NCBI GenBank assembly: GCA_003176075.1
Contig: PSRN01000028.1
Location: 1 to 41,260, forward strand
Source: Bdellovibrio sp.
GTDB lineage: Bacteria; Bdellovibrionota; Bdellovibrionia; Bdellovibrionales; Bdellovibrionaceae
DNA: 41,260 bases
Direction: 5' to 3'
Shown: positions 28,735-37,406 of the stretch, piece by piece
How positions within the stretch are numbered: position 1 is the stretch's first letter
How the letters are laid out: every line of letters begins with the position of its first letter
The notes under the pieces: model-generated
Told to the model about the DNA's origin: nothing
Database searches by the model: none
Seen by the model: only the letters and a program-made list of their open reading frames with translations
Made by a program: the position numbers and the translations under genes

Positions 28735-29805
28735 ATGAAGATCGCACAGGTCGCTCCACTGTTTGAAAGCGTTCCGCCGCGCTTCTACGGAGGCACGGAG
28801 CGGATAGTTTCTTATTTGACAGAGGAGCTTGTCGGGCGGGGTCATGAGGTCACCTTGTTTGCCACCGGCGACTCGAAAACGGCCGGAAAGCTTGTGGCCT
28901 GTTGGCCGGAAGGCCTGCGTCTGATGCGCGCGACGGACCCCATCCTTCCGCACGTCCTGGCTCTCGAACAGGTTTACGGGCGTGCCGAAGAATTTGATAT
29001 TATTCATTTCCATGTCGAATATTTGCATTTTCTTTCGCTGCGAAATGCATCCGTCCCCCACCTCACAACGGTGCACAACCGGTTGGACCTGCCTTTGTCC
29101 CGTTCGCTTTACCATTGCTTTAACGGCTCACCCCTTGTTTCCATTTCGCGGGACCAGCGAAACCATCTCCCGTTCGTGAACTGGTTCGGATCCGTTCATC
29201 ATGGGCTTCCCGAAAACCTGCTGCCATTTCAGCTCCGCGGCGATGGGTACCTGGCTTTCCTTGGACGTGCGTCTCCCGAGAAAGGTCTTGATCGGGCGAT
29301 CGAGATCGCCAGACGAACACGCCACAAAATTCGCGTCGCCGCGAAAATTGATCAGGTCGATCTGGAGTATTTTTACCGGCACGTTCAACCCCTGCTGGCC
29401 GAAGCACATGTCGATTTCATTGGCGAGATCAGTGAATCGCAGAAACCGGAATTTTTGGGCCGGGCCAAGGCACTCCTTTTTCCTGTGGATTGGCCGGAGC
29501 CATTTGGGTTGGTGATGATCGAGGCGATGGCCTGCGGCACTCCGGTCATTGCCTTCGACCGGGGATCGGTTCGCGAAATCGTTTTGCACGGTCACACCGG
29601 TTATATCGTTGACAGCGTGGAGGAAGCGGCTCATGCGGTCAACCGTCTCGGAGCGATCGATCGGTGGCGATGCCGCCGGCACTTCATGGAAAACTTCCTG
29701 GCAAGTCACATGGCCGACAATTATCTGAACATTTTTAAGAAGGTCATAAAGTGGAAGAAAAATTGGATAGAGCCATCACGATTAAGGGCCAGCGGTACAT
29801 CTTAG
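28735..29805 (+). CDS. Glycosyltransferase family 4
   Basis: MKIAQVAPLFESVPPRFYGGTERIVSYLTEELVGRGHEVTLFATGDS; WPEPFGLVMIEAMACGTPVIAFDRGSVREIV. Confidence 0.9.
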   Translation: MKIAQVAPLFESVPPRFYGGTERIVSYLTEELVGRGHEVTLFATGDSKTAGKLVACWPEGLRLMRATDPILPHVLALEQVYGRAEEFDIIHFHVEYLHFLSLRNASVPHLTTVHNRLDLPLSRSLYHCFNGSPLVSISRDQRNHLPFVNWFGSVHHGLPENLLPFQLRGDGYLAFLGRASPEKGLDRAIEIARRTRHKIRVAAKIDQVDLEYFYRHVQPLLAEAHVDFIGEISESQKPEFLGRAKALLFPVDWPEPFGLVMIEAMACGTPVIAFDRGSVREIVLHGHTGYIVDSVEEAAHAVNRLGAIDRWRCRRHFMENFLASHMADNYLNIFKKVIKWKKNWIEPSRLRASGTS

Positions 29806-31943
29806 CCAGTTCATTGCTCGCGGAGGAGCGGCTGCGAGTATTAAAGCACCAGGAAACTTTCGGGATTTTCGATCGCTTCGGTGAGATCTCGACCAACGGC
29901 GAGGGCGAGGAGGGAATTTTCTTTGAAGGCACGCGCTTTCTTTCCCGCCTTGATTTTCTCATCGGGAATTTCAGACCTTTGTTGTTGAACTCCAACATTC
30001 GCAATGACAATCAAGCTTTCGCCGTCGATTTGACCAATCCGGATTTTCGAACCGATCAGGGGCAACAGATTCCCCGCGGTTCCGTTCATATCCGCCGGCG
30101 AATATTTGTTTGTGACCATGCCTTGTTCGAAAAAGTAGAACTTAAGAATTTCTTTTCTTCGCGGATACCTCTGACCATAAAATACAACTTTGACGCGGAT
30201 TTCGCCGGAATTTTTGAGGTGCGGGGATACAAACGAAAGAAAACAGGGCTTATTCTGCCGGCCCGGTGGGATCAAAACAAGATCCTGTTGAGTTATGAAG
30301 GGCTGGACCATGTCTTAAGAAGAACGCGAATCTCATTTGATCACTCGCCCACCGACCAGGGTCCCGGATCGGCTTTGTTCAGCTTCAACCTGAACCGGGA
30401 GGAACAATCGGGTCTTCATCTGCGCATCGAGTTTTCTTCCTCGGATCGAACACAAAATGAAATGGGTGAGGGGGAAGACGGATACAAATGTTGTCAGCAT
30501 CAAATCGAAACGGAACTCAGTCAGTTCCGCAGGTCAGTTTGTCAAATTGAATCCTCGAACGACCAATTCAACGACTGGCTCAACCGCAGCTTATCCGATT
30601 TGAACATGCTCATGACGACCACACCGCATGGTATTTATCCGTACGCCGGCGTTCCTTGGTTCAGCACGACGTTTGGCCGGGACGGAATCATCACGGCCTT
30701 GCAGATGTTGTGGATTTACCCTGAAGTCGCGAAGGGAGTTCTGTGTTACCTCGCCCACACGCAAGCCAACGAGCTCGACCCCAGCCGTGACTCCGCGCCG
30801 GGGAAGATTCTTCACGAAAGCCGCAAAGGCGAGATGGCGACGCTGAAGGAAATTCCCTTTCAACAATACTACGGCTCAGTCGATTCGACGCCGCTTTTTC
30901 TTGTTTTGGCTGGCGAATACTTGCGGGTGACGGGGGACTTGCAGTTCATCCACTCGATTTGGCCGCAGATTCGGGAATCCCTGGGTTGGATTGATAATTT
31001 TGGAGATTTGGACGGCGACGGATTTGTCGAATACGCGAGACAGTCAAAGGACGGTCTGATCCATCAGGGTTGGAAAGATTCCCACGATTCAATCTTTCAC
31101 GGGGACGGTTCTGACGCGAGTTCTCCGGTCGCCCTCTGTGAAGTGCAAGGTTATGTGTACCAGGGCAAGTTGGAGGCTTCCTTTTTGGCCGAGGCGCTTG
31201 GAGAGCGTGAGCTTTCCCAACAGCTGATCGAACAAGCCTACGGTCTAAAGGAGAATTTCCATCAAAAATTTTGGTGCGAAGATCTCGGCACTTTCGCCTT
31301 GGCTCTTGATGCCAACAAGGCCCGCTGCAGAGTGATCGCCTCCAATGCCGGCCACTGCCTTTTTTCTGGAATCGTCAAACCGGAATATTCCGAGGTCCTC
31401 ATTCAGACTTTGGTGAGCAAAAAATTGTTCTGCGGCTGGGGCATTCGCACCTTGAGTCAGGACGAGATCCGTTACAACCCCATGTCTTATCACAACGGAT
31501 CCATCTGGCCTCACGACAACGCGCTCATCGCCGCGGGCGCGGCTCGCTATGGCCGGCGCGATGTGGCCACGCAAATCCTGACCGGTCTCTTCGAAGCCAG
31601 CCGCTATTTGGATCTCAACCGCCTGCCCGAGCTGTTTTGCGGATTTGAGCAGGTGCGGGGCGAGGGGCCAACCCTTTATCCCCTTTCCTGCGCGCCCCAG
31701 GCCTGGTCCGCCGCCGCCGTATTTCTGATTCTGCAATCTTGCCTCGGTCTGACCATCGATGCGAACAGGCGCCAAATTGTGTTCGACAGACCCAGTTTGC
31801 CGGAGTTTCTAAAAATCCTTCGCATTAAGAATTTGCGAATTCACCACATGACCGTCGATCTTGAAATCGTCCGTCTGGGCTTCGATACCGGAGTCAACAT
31901 TCTCGACCGTCAAGGGTCGATCAATGTGGTGGTGTTGAAATAG
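29751..31943 (+). CDS. Glycogen debranching enzyme/amylo-alpha-1,6-glucosidase family
   Basis: N-terminal GDE domain (EGIFFEGTRFLSRLDFLIG), catalytic TPHGIYPYAGVPWFSTTFGRDGIITALQMLW, GWKDSHDSIFHGDG. Confidence 0.9.
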   Translation: MEEKLDRAITIKGQRYILASSLLAEERLRVLKHQETFGIFDRFGEISTNGEGEEGIFFEGTRFLSRLDFLIGNFRPLLLNSNIRNDNQAFAVDLTNPDFRTDQGQQIPRGSVHIRRRIFVCDHALFEKVELKNFFSSRIPLTIKYNFDADFAGIFEVRGYKRKKTGLILPARWDQNKILLSYEGLDHVLRRTRISFDHSPTDQGPGSALFSFNLNREEQSGLHLRIEFSSSDRTQNEMGEGEDGYKCCQHQIETELSQFRRSVCQIESSNDQFNDWLNRSLSDLNMLMTTTPHGIYPYAGVPWFSTTFGRDGIITALQMLWIYPEVAKGVLCYLAHTQANELDPSRDSAPGKILHESRKGEMATLKEIPFQQYYGSVDSTPLFLVLAGEYLRVTGDLQFIHSIWPQIRESLGWIDNFGDLDGDGFVEYARQSKDGLIHQGWKDSHDSIFHGDGSDASSPVALCEVQGYVYQGKLEASFLAEALGERELSQQLIEQAYGLKENFHQKFWCEDLGTFALALDANKARCRVIASNAGHCLFSGIVKPEYSEVLIQTLVSKKLFCGWGIRTLSQDEIRYNPMSYHNGSIWPHDNALIAAGAARYGRRDVATQILTGLFEASRYLDLNRLPELFCGFEQVRGEGPTLYPLSCAPQAWSAAAVFLILQSCLGLTIDANRRQIVFDRPSLPEFLKILRIKNLRIHHMTVDLEIVRLGFDTGVNILDRQGSINVVVLK

Positions 31944-31944
31944 C

Positions 31945-33084
31945 CTACCATCCCAGATCTTTGAATCCCTTGGCCCAGGGCTGGCACCAAATTCCATCGA
32001 TCTTTACTTCCTTTTTTCCGAAATGAAAGAGAAGACATTCGCACCTCTTGCCAGCATGCTGCTGAAAATTCCGCAGACCTTTCACATCGGTGGAACTGAG
32101 GTGGTCGTTGCTTTTCACTTCGATGGCCCACATGTCTTTTTTACCGGAAATCACAAAGTCGACCTCCGCACCTCCCCTCGTGCGAAAGAATGAAATCTCC
32201 GCCGGGATTTCCCGATAGCGCAGAGCGGCCCTCAACTGATTGTAAATTATCGTTTCCGTGATCACGCCGCGAAGAGAACCTGAAACATCGAAATCCCTCG
32301 CCAGGCCGTTCATCACACCGTTGTCGAAAAAATAAAATTTCGGATGCTTAACGACGTCAGCTCCCGCGAAACCGGAATAGGAAAAAATTCTGTGGCCAAC
32401 CATTGTTTCTTCAATGATTTCAAAAAACCGGTGAACCGCGAACCGGTTCAGCTTGTACTTCTGGCTGATTTTTGAATAGTCGACGGGCAAACCGACGTAT
32501 TCAAGAAGGGCGCTCAGAAACCGGGTGAAGCCTTGAAGATTTCTCGTGAGGGCCTCTTGCTGGATCTCCTCCTTAAGGTAGTTCGCTGAATAGGACTCCA
32601 GGATTGATCTCTTGATGTCCTCATCATCCTCGGTCAAGATCCCAGGAAGAAATCCCCACTTTAAGATCTTAGGGGTATCGATTTGGTAGTTGAGTTCACG
32701 GGCGGTCAGCGGAAAAATTTCCTTGTTGATAATGCGGCCGGGAAGCAAGTTGGCTCCCCCACGTTTGAGCTTCCGGGCACTTGAGCCAGTGATCAAAAAG
32801 CGGAGTTTCTTCTCGTCAATGAGAACCTGAATGCTGTTCAGAAGGGAAGGAAAGCGCTGAATTTCGTCGACAAAAACTGTCCTTGGATTTTGTCGCTCAA
32901 TCTGGTCAAACAGTCGCCCCGGATCGGTGAGGAAATCCTGGTATTGGCGTTCATCGGCAAGGTTGACGGTGAGGTCTGGCGCAAGGGCTTTGAGCAAAGT
33001 TGTTTTTCCAGTTTGCCGGGGGCCTAGGAGAAGAATCGACTGCCGGATTCGCCCAATCTGCTCCTTTAAAATTCGTTCGATCAT
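31945..33084 (-). CDS. AAA_14/DUF4143 ATPase
   Basis: LLLGPRQTGKTTLLKAL, TVFVDEIQRFPSLLNSIQ, FLITGSSARKLKRGGANLLPGR, C-terminal DUF4143 with RGGAEVDFVI...AIEVKS. Confidence 0.95.
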   Translation of the reverse strand: MIERILKEQIGRIRQSILLLGPRQTGKTTLLKALAPDLTVNLADERQYQDFLTDPGRLFDQIERQNPRTVFVDEIQRFPSLLNSIQVLIDEKKLRFLITGSSARKLKRGGANLLPGRIINKEIFPLTARELNYQIDTPKILKWGFLPGILTEDDEDIKRSILESYSANYLKEEIQQEALTRNLQGFTRFLSALLEYVGLPVDYSKISQKYKLNRFAVHRFFEIIEETMVGHRIFSYSGFAGADVVKHPKFYFFDNGVMNGLARDFDVSGSLRGVITETIIYNQLRAALRYREIPAEISFFRTRGGAEVDFVISGKKDMWAIEVKSNDHLSSTDVKGLRNFQQHAGKRCECLLFHFGKKEVKIDGIWCQPWAKGFKDLGW

Positions 33085-33121
33085 ATGCTCAAATTTACAT
33101 GCAAATTGAGCATATGGTCAA
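33082..33121 (-). promoter_or_regulatory. Palindromic promoter containing the ATPase start codon
   Basis: CATATGCTCAAATTTACATGCAAATTGAGCATATG (33082-33116); on minus strand TTGACC, 18-bp spacer, TAAATT, 7 nt, ATG. Confidence 0.65.
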
Positions 33122-33132
33122 CCACGAGCGGC

Positions 33133-33337
33133 GGGGGAAAACTTCGCCTGCATCAAAAGCCCAACACTAAGGAAGTGAAGGCCTGTCGCCCCTGGCTTGA
33201 ACGCGAAATAGCCCTGGTCAAGCCGGCAGTTGTGATGGTCTTGGGGACCACAGCTGCCGGTTCCGTCTGCGGCCGAGCTGCGTGAAGACCTGGAAAGAGC
33301 CTGGCACAAAGCGCGTGAACGAAAGAGCACTCAATGA
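33133..33337 (+). pseudogene. Uracil-DNA glycosylase (UdgX/family 4-like) remnant with internal deletion
   Basis: GGKLRLHQKPNTKEVKACRPWLEREIALVKPAVVMVLGTTAAGSV resembles the UDG-family KRxxHxxP...ACRPWLExE...P.vvv.LG.tAA core; after a frame change, VPSAAELREDLERAWHKARERKSTQ* resembles the C-terminus. Confidence 0.75.
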
Positions 33338-33511
33338 CGCGGTCCTGCTGTGGCATGCAACCTCGAGACGTCCGCGCGGTGGGGCGAATCTGGCTGCGAA
33401 TTCAACATCGGGAGCTCCCTCAACAAAACAGCCCTATGGAAAGGGTTTTGCATTCTGGGTGCACAGGGTGCCTAAGGTACCTAAGTTCAAATTCCGCCGT
33501 AAGGAGGTTGT

Positions 33512-34042
33512 ATGATGATTTATGATACGTTAGCTGCAGACCATCGTGCCGTGATGCAACTGGTTGATGAACTTATCGCGACTCCGGAAGGAGACGAGTT
33601 TCGTGATGATTTGGTCAACCAGATTCGCGATGAATTAATTCCGCATTCGCGGGCTGAAGAGGCTGTTTTTTACAACTCGTTGAGAGCGCTTGATGTCGAA
33701 AAAGATCGACTCATGCATAGCTTCCGTGAGCACCTCGAAGCGGAGACCTTATTGAGGACCCTGCAGGCCAAAAGCAAAATGGATCTCGAGACTCAAAAAA
33801 CGGCAAGAAAATTGCGCGAGGCTCTTCACCACCATATCAGAGAAGAAGAAGGACCTATATTCACGGCGGCCCAGGAAACTTTCACTAAGGAAGAAGCCGA
33901 AATGCTTGGCGATGCATTTGACCAACTCAAGGGAGAGGTGAAACCAAAAGGAATCATGAAAACCACGATTGAATTCGTGGCGAATTTGATGCCAGCACGT
34001 TTGGTTGACACCTTTCGCAAGGGCCACGACCAAGCCAGTTGA
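33512..34042 (+). CDS. Hemerythrin HHE-domain protein
   Basis: LAADHRAVMQLVDEL, IPHSRAEEAVFY, REALHHHIREEEGPIF. Confidence 0.9.
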   Translation: MMIYDTLAADHRAVMQLVDELIATPEGDEFRDDLVNQIRDELIPHSRAEEAVFYNSLRALDVEKDRLMHSFREHLEAETLLRTLQAKSKMDLETQKTARKLREALHHHIREEEGPIFTAAQETFTKEEAEMLGDAFDQLKGEVKPKGIMKTTIEFVANLMPARLVDTFRKGHDQAS

Positions 34043-34080
34043 TGGACACAACCGAGCCCGCAGACTGGGTGGCGCGGCTC

Positions 34081-35658
34081 TCAGTGTGCTTCGTCGCCGC
34101 GCTCAGTTCGTACCAATTCTCCTGCGGCTTCCAGCTCCTTGAGTCTTGTGATGACCTGCTCGAGCTGCTTTTCGGTCTTGGCGACAACGATAATTTCAGC
34201 CACCATGGTCTCTAAATTGATCGACTTGTTAAGGAGTTGACCTCCTTTATCTTTAAACCGGCTCACGAAACCCGCATAGTTGTCCCCAAGCAAAGACTTA
34301 AGATGTTCCTCAAAGTCTTCACGCATGATGGCCTTAGGGTCGATGTTGGCCACGTGAAAGGTCGCGACAAATTTGTCCGTCGGAAATTTCCCTACGGGCC
34401 TCAACCGACGTCCTTTCTCGATCGCCAATAAGTTTTCCACGTACATTTCCACCGAAGTTTTTCCGATCAGCACTTTCTGCGCTGGCTCGAACGCGCCACC
34501 GGCTGGCCGAAATCCCATATCGATGACCGTCGCAACTCCCTCGGAGTTGAGCATGACTTCGGCATGAACAACGCCGTTTTTGAATCCCACCGCTCGTGCC
34601 GCTTCCAGGGCCGCTTTTACAAATTCCGGATGTTTCGTTGGGTCCCTGAATCGATTGACCCAATACAATTTATACTTATCCTTGTCGACCTCAACCTCAC
34701 GCTTGTCATACTCAATCAATGAATCAACAAAGAACTCACCATCCACGACTCGAAAGTTGACGGCAAACTCGCGGTCCTGCATCTTTTCTTGGATAAGGAC
34801 TTCCTCGACGAGCTTCCCTTCATGCGTGCGGTGATTGAAAATCTCCGCAAAATATTCTCCGATGGCTTGTATGCTCTCAAGGACTTTATTTCCCCTTGCC
34901 CCCGCATCGTCGAGGGGTTTTCCCACCACCGGACGTCGCCCGTTAGCAATGAAAAAAGCAATGGCATCTTCAACAAATCTCACAACTCTTCCACGAGGGA
35001 AAGGCAGGCCGGCCTTTTCGAGCACCTTCGCTAACACAGCCTTATCTTGCAACGCCTTTAAGATCACATCCTGGTTCGCGGTTACGGAATAGATTTTTTG
35101 ACCAACGATCTGAGCGACTTCACCGTGCGTCTCAGTCCCGGAAACAACGTGTTTGACTCCGAGTTTAAGGAGGTGATCCGCGAGTAGATCGAGATCGCCG
35201 TTAAAATCAGGCAAGAATACGTAGTGTCCCTCGGGGAACGGGTTTCCCTGGTTCTTTCCTTCAGGCTGGTCCTTTCCTTCAGGCTGGCCTTTTCCTCCGA
35301 GCCGGAAAAATCGCCCCCATTCTGAAAATCGCCGCCTTAACAGACCCGGACGCTCACGTTGAGGGTATTCGTTTATCTTCACCATGCTTTTTGCGACCAT
35401 TTCGAACATGCTCTCCAAGCGATCGGTAACGACAACAATTGGGTCAAAACCCGCGTCCGATAAAACTTGAACATAGTGTCGTCCAGCGGAGGCAGGGTTA
35501 AAAACGGCCACTCGAATTCGCTCCGGCTGGCTGGGCTTCAACCGCCAATTTTCTTCCACCACCAATTCGCGAGGCTTGGTTCGATGGACCTCCCCACAAA
35601 CCAAGGCAAGACCGGTTTGCGAAAAGCACAAAATGAGAATTGCGAATAGATTCTTCAA
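34081..35658 (-). CDS. ATP-grasp domain protein with predicted signal peptide (TTG start)
   Basis: AGGAGG upstream of TTG at 35658; MKNLFAILILCFSQTGLALVCG; ATP-grasp core PVVGKPLDDAGARG, EVLIQEKMQDREFAVNF, NGVVHAEVMLNSEGVATVIDMGFRPAGGAFEP. Confidence 0.75.
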   Translation of the reverse strand: MKNLFAILILCFSQTGLALVCGEVHRTKPRELVVEENWRLKPSQPERIRVAVFNPASAGRHYVQVLSDAGFDPIVVVTDRLESMFEMVAKSMVKINEYPQRERPGLLRRRFSEWGRFFRLGGKGQPEGKDQPEGKNQGNPFPEGHYVFLPDFNGDLDLLADHLLKLGVKHVVSGTETHGEVAQIVGQKIYSVTANQDVILKALQDKAVLAKVLEKAGLPFPRGRVVRFVEDAIAFFIANGRRPVVGKPLDDAGARGNKVLESIQAIGEYFAEIFNHRTHEGKLVEEVLIQEKMQDREFAVNFRVVDGEFFVDSLIEYDKREVEVDKDKYKLYWVNRFRDPTKHPEFVKAALEAARAVGFKNGVVHAEVMLNSEGVATVIDMGFRPAGGAFEPAQKVLIGKTSVEMYVENLLAIEKGRRLRPVGKFPTDKFVATFHVANIDPKAIMREDFEEHLKSLLGDNYAGFVSRFKDKGGQLLNKSINLETMVAEIIVVAKTEKQLEQVITRLKELEAAGELVRTERGDEAH

Positions 35659-35944
35659 GTGACCCGCCTCCTTTTGGCGTAAAGTTAGAGCACAACTGAC
35701 TCGCGAAAAGCAGACACAGAGAACCGTGCTCAATTTTTTCATAGAGTGCTTTTTATAAAGCGACCTCCGCTGTAAAAAACCTACCTAATTCTTGTTTGTA
35801 AAAATTACAATTGATTTTAATCAGTCCTGACAGCAACTTGCCCGCCTGCTTGATTAAATTTTGGTCATGTCCTAGTGGCTCTTATCTTGTGAATAAATGA
35901 ACCTTTGGCGAAAGCATGATGGGCGCGCCTTCTCATGCCTCGGT

Positions 35945-37406
35945 CTATTCATGATGATGGCTGACGTTGTCCCCATCCGTGTCGGTCAACTCGGAAAATC
36001 CGATGCCGGAAAAGATCGTCAGAATCCCGATCACCAGAAACCCACGGTGCAGGCCGAGGATCATTTCCTGGGGGCTGGCTGTGAACCGGTCGGGAAGAAA
36101 GAGCGCCGCCACCAAAGACGAAGTGGCCACGCCAAAACTCAATGACATTTGCTGAACCGTACTCAAGATCGTGCTCGCCATGCTCGAATCATTCTCGCCA
36201 ACGTCGGCGTAGGCCAGCGTATTCATACTGGTGTACTGCAAAGTGGAGAACAGGCCAAAACTGATGGCCTGGAAAACAATCAACCAAGCAGGTGTTTGCT
36301 CATCAATCGTTGAAAAGAGCATCATGCTCACACCCATTAGAATAGTGTTTGCGAGCAGGACCTGGCGGTAGCCGAACTTTTTTAAAACACCCGGAATAAA
36401 TAAACGAAAAGCAATGGCCGCCAGAGGCTGGGGCATGATCAACAGTCCGGATTGAATGGGCGTGTAGCCAAGTCCAACCTGATATAGAAGCGGCAGCAAA
36501 AAGGGCATGCCCCCAGCGCCCAAACGAGTGAAGAAATTGCCACCAACTGAGGCTCTGAACGTGCGGATACGAAACAGCCCCAATCGCAATAGGGGTCGCG
36601 CCATTTGGCTGGCGTGCAGGCCGTAAGCGGCGAGCAGCGCGAGTGAGAGGGCCAGCAAGCCGACGATTTCACGACCGGACAACGCGGTTTCGCCAAAAAC
36701 CTCCAGCACGTAAGACAAAAGCGCGATGCCGCTGCCAAAAAATTACAAGCCCAATCAAATCCAAAGCGTCATCCGTCTCCACCCGGTAGTCCGGCAAAAA
36801 GCGCCGAACCAGGTAAAGACCGAAAACCCCGACCGGCAAGTTGACAAAAAAGATCATCCGCCAGTGCGACAACCCCACGATTAGGCCACCCGCCAAAGGA
36901 CCGATCATGGGGCCAATCAAGGCCGGAATGGCGACAAAACCAATGGCCCGCACCAACTCGGACTTGGCGAAAGTTCGCACCAGGGTGAGCCGGCCGACCG
37001 GAATCATCATGGCTCCGCCGCATCCCTGGAGGACGCGGAAGAAAACCATGGCGTGGATGCTGGTGGACAGACCACACAGCAGGGAGCCCAGGGTGAAGAT
37101 GCCAATGGCCGTGGAAAAAACCCGCCTCGTGCCGTAGCGGTCCGCCACCCAACTGCTGATGGGAATGAACACCGCCAGGCTGAGCGTATAACTGCTGAGG
37201 ACCGACTTCATGCTCAAGGGCGCCACTTCCAGAGCTTTGGCCATGATCGGCACGGCGGTGTTGAGGATGGTGGTGTCCAGGGCCTCCATGAAAAAAGCAA
37301 TTGCGACCAGCCAAGGGACTAATGATTTGGGCGCGGAGTCGGGTGTGAAATTCGGCGTGGAATTGGGCGTGAAATTCGGCGTGGAGTTGGGTCTATCAAC
37401 CGACAA
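35945..37406 (-). pseudogene. DHA2-family MFS drug transporter split by a frameshift
   Basis: Two adjacent ORFs (36669..37406 and 35945..36718) give one EmrB-like protein if one base is removed from the T6 run (plus-strand A6, 36737-36742): DLIGLVIFGSGIALLSYVLEVFGETALSG. Confidence 0.85.
37329..37388. repeat. Five 12-bp tandem units encoding the MFS N-terminus
   Basis: gggcgcggagtc gggtgtgaaatt cggcgtggaatt gggcgtgaaatt cggcgtggagtt, encoding NSTPNFTPNSTPNFTPDSAP. Confidence 0.9.
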
